Counted from the first letter of the stretch, positions 25,341 to 35,397 are shown. The stretch is 64,000 nucleotides of DNA from Lachnospiraceae bacterium (GCA_910574805.1 CAJTCV010000002.1:186001-250000), one strand, 5' to 3'. Made by a program: numbers and translations. Notes: generated by a model from the sequence alone, not told the origin.

Positions 25341-26285
25341 ATGATGGAAAAAGACGCGAAAATCTATGTGGCAGGCCACCGGGGAATGGTAGGCTCTGCG
25401 ATTGTGAGAGAACTTCAGAGGCAGGGATATACGAATATCCTTACCCGGACCCATAAAGAACTGAATCTGTGCCGGCAGGATGAGGTGGAAGCCTTTTTTG
25501 CGCAGGAAAAGCCGGAATATGTATTTCTGGCGGCGGCGAAGGTAGGCGGCATTGTGGCAAATGAGAGCGCGCTGGCAGATTTTATGTATGATAACATGAT
25601 TCTGGAGATGAATGTGATCCATTCCGCATGGCAGAACGGCTGCAAAAAACTGGAGTTTCTGGGGTCTTCCTGTATATATCCCAGGATGGCGCCCCAGCCC
25701 ATGAAGGAGAGCTGCCTTCTGACCTCGGAGCTTGAGAAGACCAACGAGGCCTATGCGCTGGCGAAAATCTCAGGGCTGAAGTACTGCGAGTTTCTGAACC
25801 GGCAGTACGGGACCGATTACATCTCGGTCATGCCGACCAATCTGTACGGCCCCAATGACAATTATCATCCGACCCACAGCCATGTGCTTCCGGCGCTGAT
25901 CCGCCGGTTCCACGAGGCGAAGGAACAGAACCTTCCCTATGTGACCTGCTGGGGAGACGGCAGCCCGTTGCGGGAGTTCCTGTATGTGGACGATCTGGCG
26001 AACCTCTGCGTGTTTTTGATGAACAACTACAGTGGCAACGAGACGGTGAATGCAGGAACGGGCAAGGAGCTGACCATCAAGGCGCTGACGGAGCTGGTGG
26101 CGGACGTGATCGGATATACCGGGGAGATCCGCTGGGATCCGTCAAAACCCAACGGGACGCCCAGAAAGCTTCTGGATGTGTCCAAGAGCGCGGCTCTTGG
26201 CTGGACCTATCAGACAGAGCTTCGGGACGGTATCCGCCTGGCCTATGAAGACTTTTTAAACAATCCCATGAGAGCAGAGAGGTGA
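25341..26285 (+). CDS. fcl: GDP-L-fucose synthase
   Basis: A 314-aa epimerase/reductase that completes GDP-L-fucose. The NADP motif is GHRGMVGSAI and the catalytic segment is SSCIYPR followed by YALAK. MPTNLYGPNDNYHPTHSHVLPALIRR (in pieces) is typical of WcaG/Fcl. It starts 5 nt after gmd ends and is followed 4 nt later by manC. Substrate comes directly from Gmd. Confidence 0.96.
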   Translation: MMEKDAKIYVAGHRGMVGSAIVRELQRQGYTNILTRTHKELNLCRQDEVEAFFAQEKPEYVFLAAAKVGGIVANESALADFMYDNMILEMNVIHSAWQNGCKKLEFLGSSCIYPRMAPQPMKESCLLTSELEKTNEAYALAKISGLKYCEFLNRQYGTDYISVMPTNLYGPNDNYHPTHSHVLPALIRRFHEAKEQNLPYVTCWGDGSPLREFLYVDDLANLCVFLMNNYSGNETVNAGTGKELTIKALTELVADVIGYTGEIRWDPSKPNGTPRKLLDVSKSAALGWTYQTELRDGIRLAYEDFLNNPMRAER

Positions 26286-26289
26286 TCCC

Positions 26290-27606
26290 GTGAATATCGT
26301 ACTTTTATCGGGCGGCTCCGGAAAGCGGCTCTGGCCCCTTTCCAACGATATCCGTTCCAAACAGTTCATTAAAATTTTCAAGACTCCGGAAGGAGATTAC
26401 GAATCCATGGTCCAGCGGGTGTACAGCCAGATCCGGAAGGTGGATGCGGACGCCACGGTGACCATTGCCACTTCAAAGACCCAGGTATCCGCGATTCACA
26501 ACCAGCTGGGAGAGGATGTGGGCATTTCCATCGAGCCGTGCAGAAGAGACACCTTTCCGGCCATTGCGCTGGCCACGGCGTATCTTCATGATGTGCAGGG
26601 GATTCCGGAGGAGGAATCGGTGGTGGTCTGTCCGGTGGACCCCTATGTAAACGAGGACTATTTTGCCGCGCTGAAGGAGCTGGGCAGGCTTGCACAGACC
26701 GGAGACGCCAACCTGGTGCTCATGGGCATCGAGCCCACCTATCCCAGTGAAAAATACGGCTATATCATTCCGGCGGACAAGGGGCAGGTGAGCCGGGTGT
26801 CTACTTTTAAAGAAAAACCGGATGTAAAGACGGCGGAAGAGTACATCCAAAAAGGCGCCCTGTGGAACGGCGGCGTCTTCGCCTATAAACTGAGTTATGT
26901 GCTGAACAAGGCCCATGAACTTCTGGATTTTACCGATTATCAGGACCTTTTTGGAAAATATGAGACGCTTGAGAAGATCAGCTTTGACTATGCGGTGGTG
27001 GAGAAGGAAAACAATATCCAGGTCATGCGTTTTGCCGGGGAATGGAAGGATCTGGGCACCTGGAATACGCTGACGGAGGCCATGGAGGAAGCGTCTATCG
27101 GCGAGGCGATTCTGAACGACCAATGTGAAAATGTCCATGTGATCAATGAACTGGATGTGCCGGTGCTCTGCATGGGCTTAAAGGACGTGGTGGTCTCTGC
27201 CAGCCCGGAGGGCATTCTGGTGTCCGACAAGGAGCAGTCCAGCTACATCAAGCCCTACGTGGACCGGATCGATCAGCAGATCATGTTTGCGGAAAAATCC
27301 TGGGGCAGCTTCCGGGTGCTGGATGTGGAGGATGAGAGCATGACCATCAAAGTGACGCTGAACGCCGGCCATCAGATGAACTACCACAGCCATGAAAGGC
27401 GGGACGAGGTCTGGAACGTAATCTCCGGAAACGGACGCAGCATTGTGGACGGCATGGAGCAGCCGGTCCGGGCGGGAGACGTGGTAACCATGCAGGCGGG
27501 CTGCCGCCATACACTGATTGCGGACACGGAGCTGAAGGTCATTGAGGTGCAGCTGGGCAGGGAGATCAGCGTCCATGACAAGAAGAAATATGAGCTGGAA
27601 CAGTGA
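26290..27606 (+). CDS. manC: Mannose-1-phosphate guanylyltransferase
   Basis: A 438-aa enzyme that makes GDP-mannose. The N-terminal nucleotidyltransferase domain has LLSGGSGKRLWPLS with the FIKIF continuation; the C-terminal cupin (about 350-435, AGHQMNYHSHERRDEVWNV) resembles the mannose-6-phosphate isomerase half of bifunctional enzymes. It starts with GTG 26290. A dedicated type I ManA follows, so the cupin may be only regulatory here. It overlaps manA by 17 nt. Confidence 0.93.
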   Translation: MNIVLLSGGSGKRLWPLSNDIRSKQFIKIFKTPEGDYESMVQRVYSQIRKVDADATVTIATSKTQVSAIHNQLGEDVGISIEPCRRDTFPAIALATAYLHDVQGIPEEESVVVCPVDPYVNEDYFAALKELGRLAQTGDANLVLMGIEPTYPSEKYGYIIPADKGQVSRVSTFKEKPDVKTAEEYIQKGALWNGGVFAYKLSYVLNKAHELLDFTDYQDLFGKYETLEKISFDYAVVEKENNIQVMRFAGEWKDLGTWNTLTEAMEEASIGEAILNDQCENVHVINELDVPVLCMGLKDVVVSASPEGILVSDKEQSSYIKPYVDRIDQQIMFAEKSWGSFRVLDVEDESMTIKVTLNAGHQMNYHSHERRDEVWNVISGNGRSIVDGMEQPVRAGDVVTMQAGCRHTLIADTELKVIEVQLGREISVHDKKKYELEQ

Positions 27607-28597
27607 AGAACCGTCCGGCACCCGCCCGTTTCTCTTAAAGCCGGCAGGGAAGGACTATCTGTGGGGCGGAAGCCGCCTGAAGGATGATTTTTCCAAGGAC
27701 ATGGATCTGACGCCGCTGGCGGAGACCTGGGAGTGCTCCACCCATCCGGACGGCCCCAGTATCGTAGCCAGCGGTGCATATGCGGGCAGGCTGCTGACAG
27801 AGGTTCTGAACAGGCATCCGGAATACATGGGAACTCATCCGAAGACAGACGGCGGGCTTCCAATCCTGATTAAATTCATCGATGCCAGAAAGGATCTGTC
27901 CGTACAGGTGCATCCGGATGACGAGTACGCCAGAGAACATGAACATGGTTCACTGGGCAAAACCGAGATGTGGTATGTGCTGGATGCGGCGAAAGATGCG
28001 AAGCTGGTATACGGCTTCTATCATGATATCAGCAGAAAGAAGCTGAAGAAAAGCCTGGAGGATGGAAATGTGGAGAGGTATCTTCAGAAGGTGAAGGTGC
28101 AGAAAGATGATCTGTTCTACATTGAGCCCGGGACAGTTCACGCCATCGGTGCGGGAGTACTGATCGCAGAGATTCAGGAGAGTTCTAATTTGACCTACCG
28201 TATGTATGATTACGGCCGGGTGGATAAAAACGGGCGCCCCAGAGAGCTGCACATCGCTCAGGCGCTGGAGGTTGCCGGCAGGAAAGGGAGCAGAACGCCC
28301 AGACAGCCCATGCGGGTACTGAAGTACCGGAAGGGCTGTGCCACGGAGCTTCTGTGCCGCTGTAAATATTTTCAGGTAGAGCGCCAGCTCATCAATACGG
28401 AGCGCTGCCGGGAGATGGCAGATTTCCAGACAGACAGTAATTCCTTCCAGGTGCTTCTGTGCATCGGCGGGTGCGGCACCATGTTCGGGGCGGGGGAGAT
28501 GCTTCATTTTTTCAAAGGGGACTGTATCTTCGTGCCGGCGGACTCGATCCCGCTGAAGCTCCACGGACGGGCGCAGTTTCTGAAGGTGAGCTGCTGA
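27590..28597 (+). CDS. manA: Mannose-6-phosphate isomerase, class I
   Basis: A 335-aa zinc enzyme converting fructose 6-phosphate to mannose 6-phosphate. Motifs: DYLWGGSRL near the start, FIDARKDLSVQVHPDD, KTEMWYVL and the zinc loop FYIEPGTVHAIG. The proposed start ATG 27590 overlaps manC; ATG 27575 in the same frame is an alternative. With the mutase at 22086, it completes the path from fructose 6-phosphate to GDP-L-fucose. Confidence 0.92.
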   Translation: MSWNSEEPSGTRPFLLKPAGKDYLWGGSRLKDDFSKDMDLTPLAETWECSTHPDGPSIVASGAYAGRLLTEVLNRHPEYMGTHPKTDGGLPILIKFIDARKDLSVQVHPDDEYAREHEHGSLGKTEMWYVLDAAKDAKLVYGFYHDISRKKLKKSLEDGNVERYLQKVKVQKDDLFYIEPGTVHAIGAGVLIAEIQESSNLTYRMYDYGRVDKNGRPRELHIAQALEVAGRKGSRTPRQPMRVLKYRKGCATELLCRCKYFQVERQLINTERCREMADFQTDSNSFQVLLCIGGCGTMFGAGEMLHFFKGDCIFVPADSIPLKLHGRAQFLKVSC

Positions 28598-29007
28598 ATG
28601 AATTCCCAGTAGGAACGGTTTGTGAAATGATCTGTAATGCGGTATGTCATCGTTCATGGTTTCAGCCGGCGCATGTGCAGGTGGCGCTTTATGACGACCG
28701 CCTGGAAGTGACTTCTCCAGGCATGTTGTCAAGAGACGTAATAATCCAGAAGATGAAAGAAGGGATTTCAGAATTAATCTTTACCGCAGAGAAGCAATTG
28801 GTGTTTTGCAGTTGATGTAAGATTCTGGAAAGAGTGCTGGAGAGTGCAAATGCGCTGACAGATCAGCAGGAAACGATATGCGAATATATAAAAGAGCATG
28901 GACAGATTACTTTGACAGATACAGAGAGAATTTTAAGGGAGATGGTAAAGAAGGATATCATCCGGAAAGTCGGGGCGGAGCGAAAAACAAGGTATATTCT
29001 GACTTGA
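28598..29007 (+). pseudogene. Remnant of an AlbA/HATPase-type (RecG-like) regulator
   Basis: One frame reads through fragments of a known family: FPVGTVCEMICNAVCHRSW and ALYDDRLEVTSPGML are the HATPase_c_4 part, and EYIKEHGQITLTDTERIL ... TRYIL is the C-terminal winged helix. The N-terminal DNA-binding domain is missing, there is an internal deletion near 28770, and a TGA interrupts at 28813. No function expected. Confidence 0.65.
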
Positions 29008-29011
29008 GATT

Positions 29012-29058
29012 AAAAAGGTTCCATAAACGCTGAGCATGCAGGCGTATGGGACTTTTTT
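29012..29058 (+). terminator. Terminator before the sugar ABC operon
   Basis: AAAAAGGTTCCATA pairs with TATGGGACTTTTTT (one G-U) with an extra CGC/GCG pair inside. It has a run of six Ts. Confidence 0.75.
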
Positions 29059-29251
29059 ACTATGATCTTTTTCTTTTTGGGCAGTCTGCCCGGCCTTTCG
29101 CCGTTAAAACCCATAAAAAAAATATCATTTTTTAAAGAAAGCGGTAATATTGACTAAAAATTCAGGTGCATGGGACAAATTTCTCTATATCTTCACGAAA
29201 ATCCGGGTGATAAAATAAATTATCAACAAAAATACAGGAGGGAATGAAAAA
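29059..29251. other. Leader/promoter region of the sugar ABC operon
   Basis: About 190 nt. A TTGACT box at about 29152 lacks a matching -10 at 17 nt, so the promoter could not be fixed; activation by the YesN-like regulator encoded in the operon is plausible. Ribosome binding site AGGAGGG is at 29236-29242. Confidence 0.4.
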
Positions 29252-30586
29252 ATGAGAAAGATGAAAAAACTTGCAGCAGGCAGTCTGGCGGCCTGCATGT
29301 TCCTGCTTACAGCCTGCGGCGGAACGAAAGATGCAGCCGCGGATCCAGGCGTATCCGAAGGGGCGGGAGAGACCGCAGCAGCCGGAGATAAGATTCCGCT
29401 GACGCTCTGGCACATCCAGACCGGAACCATGAACGACGTGATTCAGGCGTCGGTGGACCGCTTTGTGGCAGAGAATCCGCAGTATGACGTTACCGTCGTG
29501 GAGAAACAGAACGACAGCTACAAATCCGATCTGTCTCTCGCGATCAATGCCGGTACGCTGCCGGACGTCTTCATTACCTGGGGCGGACAGACCATGTACG
29601 ACTATATCGACGAAGGTCTGATCTACGACATCACCGATCTGATGAAAGAAGACGGCTATGCCGACAGCTTCGTGGACGCGGGAATCGCGCAGTGTTCCTA
29701 TAACGGATCGATCTATGCGGTTCCGGTGGAAAATATCTCGGTAGCCGGAATCTTCTACAACAAAGACGTATTTGCGAAGTATAATCTGCAGGAGCCGTCT
29801 ACCATCGCGGAGCTGGAGGCCGTGTGCGATACGCTCGTATCAAACGGGGTTGCGCCGTTTGCGCTGGCCAATTCCACCCAGTGGACCGGTTCCATGTATT
29901 TTCAGTATCTGGCGACCCGTTACGGTGGCCTGGAGCCCTTCGCGGACGCGGCGGCCGGAGAGGGATCCTTTGAAAATGACGCGTTCGTCTATGCGGGAAA
30001 GACGATCCAGGACTGGGTCAATAAGAAATATTTCTGCGACGGTTTTAACGGCATGGACGACGATTCCGGACAGGCGCGTATGCTGTTCTATTCTGGAAAT
30101 GCGGCCATGGATCTGATGGGTTCCTGGTTCGTCAGCACCATCGCGGGCGAGAATCAGCAGTTCCTGGATGACGACAAGCTGGGCTTCTTCCCGTTCCCGG
30201 CTCTGGATGGATCCGAGGCGGATCCGAGTCTGTGCCTTGGAACCATCGGAGATAATCTGTACTGTGTCTCCGCTTCCAGTAAGGATCCAGAAGGCGCTTT
30301 CCATCTGATCCAGTCTCTTCTGGACGACGAGGCGCAGACCGAACGTACCGCGAACGGCAAGATCATTCCGCTTAAGAGTTTCAGCTCCGATAATGAGGTC
30401 GTAAACGAGGTTCTGGATACGGTCAACAGTGCATCCGGTATTCAGCTCTGGTACGATCAGTATCTGCCCGCGGAGGTGGCAGAAGTACATAAGCAGACCA
30501 GTCAGGAGATTTTTGGTCTGACCATGACGCCCGAGGAGGCCAATGCAGAGCTGCAGTCAGCCATGACGTCCTATCTGAATAAATAG
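29252..30586 (+). CDS. Extracellular sugar-binding lipoprotein (ABC transporter)
   Basis: A 444-aa family 1 solute-binding protein. The signal peptide ends in FLLTAC (lipidated Cys22), then IPLTLWHIQTG begins the binding fold. It delivers an oligosaccharide to the two permeases encoded next. The substrate cannot be read from the sequence. No ATPase gene is found in the operon, so a shared MsmK-type ATPase elsewhere probably powers it, as is common in this group. Ribosome binding site AGGAGGG, ATG 29252. Confidence 0.92.
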   Translation: MRKMKKLAAGSLAACMFLLTACGGTKDAAADPGVSEGAGETAAAGDKIPLTLWHIQTGTMNDVIQASVDRFVAENPQYDVTVVEKQNDSYKSDLSLAINAGTLPDVFITWGGQTMYDYIDEGLIYDITDLMKEDGYADSFVDAGIAQCSYNGSIYAVPVENISVAGIFYNKDVFAKYNLQEPSTIAELEAVCDTLVSNGVAPFALANSTQWTGSMYFQYLATRYGGLEPFADAAAGEGSFENDAFVYAGKTIQDWVNKKYFCDGFNGMDDDSGQARMLFYSGNAAMDLMGSWFVSTIAGENQQFLDDDKLGFFPFPALDGSEADPSLCLGTIGDNLYCVSASSKDPEGAFHLIQSLLDDEAQTERTANGKIIPLKSFSSDNEVVNEVLDTVNSASGIQLWYDQYLPAEVAEVHKQTSQEIFGLTMTPEEANAELQSAMTSYLNK

Positions 30587-30606
30587 GCAGGAGAAGGAGG
30601 TTCCCG

Positions 30607-31503
30607 ATGAAGAAAGAATCATCCATGAGCCTGCGGCGCAGGAAGGAGACGGCGGTTGCCGCCGCCGTCTTCCTGGTTCCGGCGCTGCTGGTGATTGCGG
30701 TATTTGTCATCTATCCGATCCTTCAGTCGTTTATCACCAGCGGATACGAGTGGAACGGATATTCCAGCAATAAGTCTTTTATCGGCCTGGCAAACTGGGC
30801 GGAGCTTCTGAAAGATAAGGTATTCTGGAACGCATTTAAGAACAATCTGCTGGTTATGGTACTGTCGATTGTCATTCAGATGCCCATTGGACTGGCTCTG
30901 GCGACGTTCCTGGATAAGGTCGGCAGAAAAGGAAACGTCTGCAAGGTGATCTGGTTCATTCCCATGCTGATGTCGTCTGTAGCCATTGGTTATCTGTTTC
31001 GGTACGCGCTGGACGCCAACACAGGTTTCGTCACGGCGATCTCGAAATTTTTCGGGGGCGGTACTGTAGATCTTCTTGGAAATACCGGTACGGTCCTTAT
31101 TACCTGTATCTTTATCATAGCCTGGCAGTTTATTCCATTCTATATGGTATACTATCTGGCCGGATACAGCGGACTTCCGTCGGACGTCCATGAGGCGGCT
31201 ATGGTGGACGGGGCCACGGAGAGCCAGTATTTCTGGCAGATTTCTCTGCCGCTCCTGAAACCTACGATCAAGAGTGCGGTCGTATTGTCCATCGTGGGTT
31301 CTCTGAAGTATTTTGATCTGGTTTATGTACTGACCAACGGCGGCCCGAGCCATGCGTCCGAGTTGATGGCGACCTATATGTATTCCAACGCGTTCAGCTC
31401 TTACCGCATGGGCTACGCGTCGGCGATTGCATCCGGCATGTTCCTGCTGATCTCTGTCATAGCGATTGTTACCATGCGGGTCCTGAATGGAAAGGAGGAC
31501 TAG
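30607..31503 (+). CDS. Sugar ABC transporter permease (MsmF/UgpA type)
   Basis: A 298-aa permease with six predicted helices. The EAA loop, which contacts the ATPase, is EAAMVDGATESQYFWQISLPLLKP. It starts 20 nt after the binding-protein gene with AGGAGG upstream. Pairs with the next permease to form the channel. Confidence 0.93.
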   Translation: MKKESSMSLRRRKETAVAAAVFLVPALLVIAVFVIYPILQSFITSGYEWNGYSSNKSFIGLANWAELLKDKVFWNAFKNNLLVMVLSIVIQMPIGLALATFLDKVGRKGNVCKVIWFIPMLMSSVAIGYLFRYALDANTGFVTAISKFFGGGTVDLLGNTGTVLITCIFIIAWQFIPFYMVYYLAGYSGLPSDVHEAAMVDGATESQYFWQISLPLLKPTIKSAVVLSIVGSLKYFDLVYVLTNGGPSHASELMATYMYSNAFSSYRMGYASAIASGMFLLISVIAIVTMRVLNGKED

Positions 31504-31506
31504 AGA

Positions 31507-32346
31507 ATGACTGGTAAGAAGAAAGGCCTGAAGCTGTCGTCGATCGTCATCGGCGTTCTGGTGGTCTTCTGGTTCCTGGTATGTATGATCCCGTTCTTCT
31601 TTCTGATCATGTGTACGCTGAAGGAACAGTTTGAACTGATGAACAATGGCGTGTTCTCGATGCCGGAGGGACTCTATCTGCAGAACTACATCGATGTATT
31701 TACCGGAGGGATCTGGAAGTATTTCTTTAACTCTGTTATAGTTATGGCAGTATCCCTTGTGCTCTTGCTGGCGCTGAGCGCGCTGGCAGCCTATCCGCTG
31801 TCCCGGTGGACGTTCCGCCTGAACAAGCCGATCTATTCGCTGATCGTGGCCTGTATGTCCGTACCGATCCATGTTACATTGCTGCCGATCTTCATGATGT
31901 CGGTCCGTACCGGGATGTACGACAGCATCTGGGCGCTGATCGGCCCCTATGTGGCGTTCAATCTGCCGATCTCGGTCTTCATTCTGACGACGTTTATGGC
32001 GACAATTCCCAGGGATCTGGAGGAGGCGGCCAAGATCGACGGATGCAGTCTGTACGGAATCTTCTGGCGTGTCATGCTGCCGCTTGTGAAGCCGGGGCTG
32101 GCGACCCTGGTAATCTATGACGGCGTTAATATCTGGAACGAGTTCAGCTTCGCGCTGACGTTGACTCAGACCGCCGGAAACCGGACGCTGCCGCTGGCCG
32201 TACAGGAATTTCAGGGACAGTATTCCATGAATATTCCCATGATTATGACCGTGCTGTGCATCTCCATCCTGCCGATGGTCATCGTCTTCATCTTCGGACA
32301 GGAGAAGCTGATCAAGGGTATGATGGCAGGAGCGGTCAAAGGTTAA
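31507..32346 (+). CDS. Sugar ABC transporter permease (MsmG/UgpE type)
   Basis: A 279-aa permease with six helices and the EAA loop EEAAKIDGCSLYGIFWRVMLP. It begins 3 nt after the previous gene's stop, with GGAGG in the preceding codons. Second half of the channel for the upstream binding protein. Confidence 0.93.
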   Translation: MTGKKKGLKLSSIVIGVLVVFWFLVCMIPFFFLIMCTLKEQFELMNNGVFSMPEGLYLQNYIDVFTGGIWKYFFNSVIVMAVSLVLLLALSALAAYPLSRWTFRLNKPIYSLIVACMSVPIHVTLLPIFMMSVRTGMYDSIWALIGPYVAFNLPISVFILTTFMATIPRDLEEAAKIDGCSLYGIFWRVMLPLVKPGLATLVIYDGVNIWNEFSFALTLTQTAGNRTLPLAVQEFQGQYSMNIPMIMTVLCISILPMVIVFIFGQEKLIKGMMAGAVKG

Positions 32347-32370
32347 TCTGCAAGTATGGAGTGAGCGATC

Positions 32371-34146
32371 ATGAAGCAAAAGAAGAGAAGTCTGATACGG
32401 TGGTTTGGGTCCCTTCGACTGTCCCATAAGATGATGACGTCGGTCGGGCTTCTGTTCTTCTGCTCGAATCTGATCATGCTGATCCTGATCAGCCGGATGG
32501 CGTCTTCTTCTCTGGAGGAGAAAGCGTGCGAACAGCTTCAGGGTCAGCTTACGATCACGCTGTCCGCCATGGGAAGCTCTATATCCGATATCACGGATCT
32601 GATGATCAGCCTGACAGAATCTTCCGACATGCTGAATTATGTGGACCATGAGGAGGCATATAAGGAAAATTATCTGGAAGTGGTAAACGGTGCCAACGAG
32701 TCCATGCGCGTTTTGCTGCGCGCCAACAACATGGTGGATTATGCGGCTCTGGTCAGTTTTGACGAATCAGCCTTTCTCTATGTAGGGGAACCGCAGATTC
32801 CGGATCGGGAGGCTCCGCGCTATGATATCCGTCAGATCCTTCTGGATAATTATGAAGGGGCCGGTCGGTTCTTAAACAGCAGCATTCAGTACAATGTGCT
32901 TCGGGAGAACTACAGAGCGCCGGAACTGAATCTTTTTTATCCGGTATGCAGGAGGTATGCGTCTCCAGGAGAACGCCCCGCGGCACTTCTGATCGTGGGG
33001 ATCAATACGGAGAAAATGCTGCATTATGTGGCGGCGGAAGATGAGAATCTGCACATCCGCCTGTTGACGGCGGACGGGGTCGTGCTGGTGTCGGAGCATC
33101 AGGAGCAGACTGGTATAAAGGAGGAGCGTTTCGGGCAGTATGCGGGGATGAGAGGACAGTTTGCCTGCGGGGATGATCTGGTCGTTTATCAATATGGACA
33201 GGAGGGAATCTGGGCGGCGGACGGTCTGATCTCGCAGAACGTGCTGTTTTCGGATATCCGTCGGATGACCGTGCTCCTGTCGCTGGTGATCGTGCTGGGG
33301 ACGCTTTTGACGATCGCGATCAGCTCTGTATGCTGCAGACGCTTTTATGCACCCATGCAGGAGATCGTACACTGCATGCAGCAGGTGGCGAAGGGAGATC
33401 TGGACTGGAGGATGCGTTTTTATGAAGAGAAGGATTTCCGCCAGCTGTCCCTGGGATTTAACCGTATGACGGAAAGCATACGGAACCTGATCCTGGAGAC
33501 TCACCGTCAGGAACAGGAGATGACGGAAGTCCGCCTGAATGCGCTGCAGAGCCAGATCAAGCCGCATTTTTTATATAATACGCTGGAATGCATCCACTGG
33601 CAGGCGCTGGCGGAGGGAAATACGGAGATCTCCAGGATCGTTATGGCTTTGAGCAGATATTATCGGCTCTGCCTGAGTAAAGGACAGGATATGGTGCCGC
33701 TGTCGCAGGAACTGGAACATACAAACAGCTACGTCACGATCCAGAACATGCGGTTTGACAACATCGTTCAGATAGAATACCGGATCGAGGAAGGACTTCA
33801 GAGCCTGATGCTGCCCAAAATCACGCTGCAGCCTCTGGTGGAGAATGCGATCTATCACGGGATCAAGACAGAGGAAGACCGGAAAGGCCGCCTGCTTATC
33901 ACCGGACAGGAGAGAGAAGAGGACGTGCTTCTGACCGTAGAGGATGACGGGATTGGTATGTCTGAGGAAGCGGTCCGGCAGCTGAACGGGACCATAAACA
34001 TTCTGATCAACGACGGCAGTTATGGAGTGAAAAATGTGCATCAGCGTATTGCAATCCGTTATGGAAAGGAATATGGACTGCATTACCGGAAAAATGAAAG
34101 CGGCGGTATCACGGTGGAGATCCGTCTGCCAAAACAGGAGACGTAA
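32371..34146 (+). CDS. Sensor histidine kinase, YesM/LytS-like
   Basis: A 591-aa membrane kinase. Helix 1 is at about 25-45 and helix 2 at about 300-322, enclosing an extracellular sensor of about 250 residues. Then come HAMP, the His_kinase domain (QSQIKPHFLYNTLE, phosphoacceptor His) and a HATPase with PLVENAIYHGI and DDGIGM. In gut Clostridia, such kinases with a YesN partner sense sugars handled by the neighbouring ABC transporter. Starts 24 nt after the permease gene. Confidence 0.92.
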   Translation: MKQKKRSLIRWFGSLRLSHKMMTSVGLLFFCSNLIMLILISRMASSSLEEKACEQLQGQLTITLSAMGSSISDITDLMISLTESSDMLNYVDHEEAYKENYLEVVNGANESMRVLLRANNMVDYAALVSFDESAFLYVGEPQIPDREAPRYDIRQILLDNYEGAGRFLNSSIQYNVLRENYRAPELNLFYPVCRRYASPGERPAALLIVGINTEKMLHYVAAEDENLHIRLLTADGVVLVSEHQEQTGIKEERFGQYAGMRGQFACGDDLVVYQYGQEGIWAADGLISQNVLFSDIRRMTVLLSLVIVLGTLLTIAISSVCCRRFYAPMQEIVHCMQQVAKGDLDWRMRFYEEKDFRQLSLGFNRMTESIRNLILETHRQEQEMTEVRLNALQSQIKPHFLYNTLECIHWQALAEGNTEISRIVMALSRYYRLCLSKGQDMVPLSQELEHTNSYVTIQNMRFDNIVQIEYRIEEGLQSLMLPKITLQPLVENAIYHGIKTEEDRKGRLLITGQEREEDVLLTVEDDGIGMSEEAVRQLNGTINILINDGSYGVKNVHQRIAIRYGKEYGLHYRKNESGGITVEIRLPKQET

Positions 34147-34173
34147 CGGCGTCAGGGGGAGGCAGGAAAACGT

Positions 34174-35397
34174 TTGTACAGCATATTGATCGTGGATGAT
34201 GAACATTTTATGCGGAACGGCATCGCAAAAGTCCTTCCGTGGGAGACGCTTGGGATCGATCATGTGGACACGGCGGAATCAGGGACCAGGGCGTTGATGA
34301 AGATGAAAGACCATATGCCGGACATTGTGATCACGGATATTGAGATGGATCAGATGGACGGATTGACTTTGATCAGGAAGATGAATCAGGCGAATCCGAT
34401 GATCCGTATCATCGTACTGACCGGGCATGATGATTTTGACTATGTGAGGGAATGCTGCCGGATGGAGGTGCAGGACTATCTGCTGAAGCCGGTGGAGGCG
34501 GAGAAGCTGTCAGAGGCGGTCCGCGCACAGGTGGAGGCGCTGGACCGTTATGCGGAGGAACAGGCGCGCAAGCGCACTATGGACCGGGTCAACGGTCTGG
34601 CGGAGCAGATGAAGGTGGAGCGGGCTTTCCGCACGCTTTTAAAAAACGGTTCCGGTCTGGCCGAGATCCGGATGATCCTGGAGGATTACGGATACCAGAA
34701 GGGAGACCGGTTTCAGGCGGCGCTGATCCGTCCGGAGTGCGCGGTGAAAAATGAATGGAGCGGTTATTATGAGTTGCTGAACCTGTCCATTAAAAGCGTA
34801 TGTATTGAACATATTGAATATCATCATGACGGGGTCGCGTTTCAGGACGAGGGAGGCATCTTTGTGCTTCTTCTGTTCAAGGGAGACAGTCATCCGGACA
34901 GTCAGGAACTGCTGGAGCAGCTGGGAATGATCCTGCAGAACGAGTATGATGTGGTACAAAAGGTAAGTCTTGGACGGGAAGTCGGCGGGATCAGTGAGAT
35001 CGCGGAGTCGTATCAGGATGCCGTCGGGATCTGTCATGAAGAGAGCAGCATGAATGCGGTACAGGGGCCGGATGACGATGTGATCGGCAATGTAAAGCGT
35101 TATATCAACAGCCATTTGGACCAGCCGCTGTCGGTGAGCCGGCTGGCGGGTCAGTTTTATCTGTCTGTGGCGTATTTCTCCAAGCTGTTTAAAAAGACTA
35201 CCGGCGTGGGCTGCAATTATTATATCGTGTGCCAGAGGATGGAACGGGCCAAGAAGCTTCTGGAGGCAGGCTCGGTCAAAGTAGGAGAGGTGTCCGAAAA
35301 GGTCGGATACAAAGACGTGAATTACTTTTCACTGACTTTTAAGAAATATACCGGATGCACCCCGGCGGAATATCGGGAGAAACATGCGTTCGATTAA
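34174..35397 (+). CDS. YesN-like response regulator with AraC output
   Basis: A 407-aa regulator. The receiver domain (1-120) has the acidic pair in IVDDE and phosphoacceptor Asp in DIVITDIEMDQMDG. A linker of about 170 residues follows, then an AraC-type pair of HTHs (about 300-405) with LSVSRLAGQFYLSVAYFSKLFKK and the PAEYREKH end. The start is TTG 34174 with a strong AGGGGGAGG about 9 nt before it; no ATG precedes the conserved YSILIVDDE. Likely activates this operon on a signal from the upstream kinase. Confidence 0.92.
   Translation: MYSILIVDDEHFMRNGIAKVLPWETLGIDHVDTAESGTRALMKMKDHMPDIVITDIEMDQMDGLTLIRKMNQANPMIRIIVLTGHDDFDYVRECCRMEVQDYLLKPVEAEKLSEAVRAQVEALDRYAEEQARKRTMDRVNGLAEQMKVERAFRTLLKNGSGLAEIRMILEDYGYQKGDRFQAALIRPECAVKNEWSGYYELLNLSIKSVCIEHIEYHHDGVAFQDEGGIFVLLLFKGDSHPDSQELLEQLGMILQNEYDVVQKVSLGREVGGISEIAESYQDAVGICHEESSMNAVQGPDDDVIGNVKRYINSHLDQPLSVSRLAGQFYLSVAYFSKLFKKTTGVGCNYYIVCQRMERAKKLLEAGSVKVGEVSEKVGYKDVNYFSLTFKKYTGCTPAEYREKHAFD

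Noticed and set aside
30619-32649. A minus-strand open frame of 676 codons opposite the permease genes
   Set aside because: Shadow of the two permeases; low-complexity Gln/Arg/His composition and no start signal.
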